Assembly: GCA_024654145.1 (NCBI GenBank)
Contig: JANLIM010000006.1
Location: forward strand, 1-10,700
Length of the DNA stretch: 10,700 bases
Origin: Candidatus Zambryskiibacteriota bacterium
GTDB lineage: Bacteria; Patescibacteriota; Minisyncoccia; Phycocordibacterales; Zambryskibacteraceae
Direction of reading: 5' to 3'
In this document: piece by piece, positions 10,680 through 10,700 of the stretch
Layout of the letters: each line of letters begins with the position of its first letter
Numbering within the stretch: position 1 is the first letter of the stretch
Translations under genes and position numbers: made by a program
The notes under the pieces: generated by a model
The model's database searches: none
What the model was told of the DNA's origin: nothing
Seen by the model: the letters and a program-made list of their open reading frames with translations, nothing else

Positions 10680-10700
10680 AAAGCCCCATTTTGCAACACT

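Noticed and set aside
1..10700. CRISPR arrays, rRNA genes, transposase genes
   Set aside because: No regularly spaced repeats, no rRNA-like sequence and no transposase or integrase motif were seen on either strand.

Overview
The window looks like a chromosomal piece of a Candidatus Patescibacteria (CPR) genome, most likely a Parcubacteria-type lineage. The main evidence is a compact type IV pilus cluster (pilN, pilO, a small membrane protein, pilB, pilT, with pilM nearby), a short ComF without its zinc finger, very tight gene spacing, and several small proteins resembling unnamed families I associate with CPR genomes. The lineage assignment is inference; no ribosomal gene is present. TAA, TGA and TAG are all used as stops, so the genetic code looks standard.

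Layout, left to right. 1-3905 (minus strand): the pilus operon, transcribed pilN > pilO > small membrane protein > pilB > pilT, with pilT running off the left edge. Genes overlap or abut, and a TATAAT box lies just upstream of pilN. 3906-5648: an accessory block between pilN and pilM, two genes that normally adjoin. It holds the 3' part of a retroelement-type reverse transcriptase gene (3970-4368), a G+C-rich 203-residue protein of unknown function with its own promoter, leader hairpin and perfect terminator, and an 87-residue helical protein with a TTG start. 5649-6791: pilM (minus), divergent from comF (6814-7452, plus) across only 22 bases, which contain overlapping -10 boxes for both directions.

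7453-7591: no gene, but a striking imperfect palindrome of about 112 bases. 7592-7993: a membrane-anchored, probably OB-fold protein (minus). 8114-8713: a secreted LAS/M15-like metallopeptidase homologue (plus). 8827-9372: a cysteine-rich putative zinc protein (minus). 9546-9791: a small LPW-motif protein whose reading frame carries a TAG at codon 6 (plus). 9865-10347: an MTH1-like Nudix hydrolase (minus). 10408-10607: two tandem serine tRNAs, one with the expected GCT anticodon and one with a very unusual ACT. The last 90 bases hold two G+C-rich hairpins and no gene.

Two gene styles are interleaved. Core genes (pilN, pilM, comF, OB-fold, Nudix) have no clear Shine-Dalgarno sequence, and four of them have a -10 box so close to the start codon that the mRNA should be leaderless or nearly so. 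The accessory genes (starts at 5077, 5598, 8114, 9372, 9546) are single-gene units with Shine-Dalgarno-like sequences, and most have clear -35/-10 promoters and G+C-rich hairpins. The pilus proteins together would form the inner-membrane platform (PilM/N/O), the assembly motor (PilB) and the retraction motor (PilT), probably serving attachment and, with ComF, DNA uptake.
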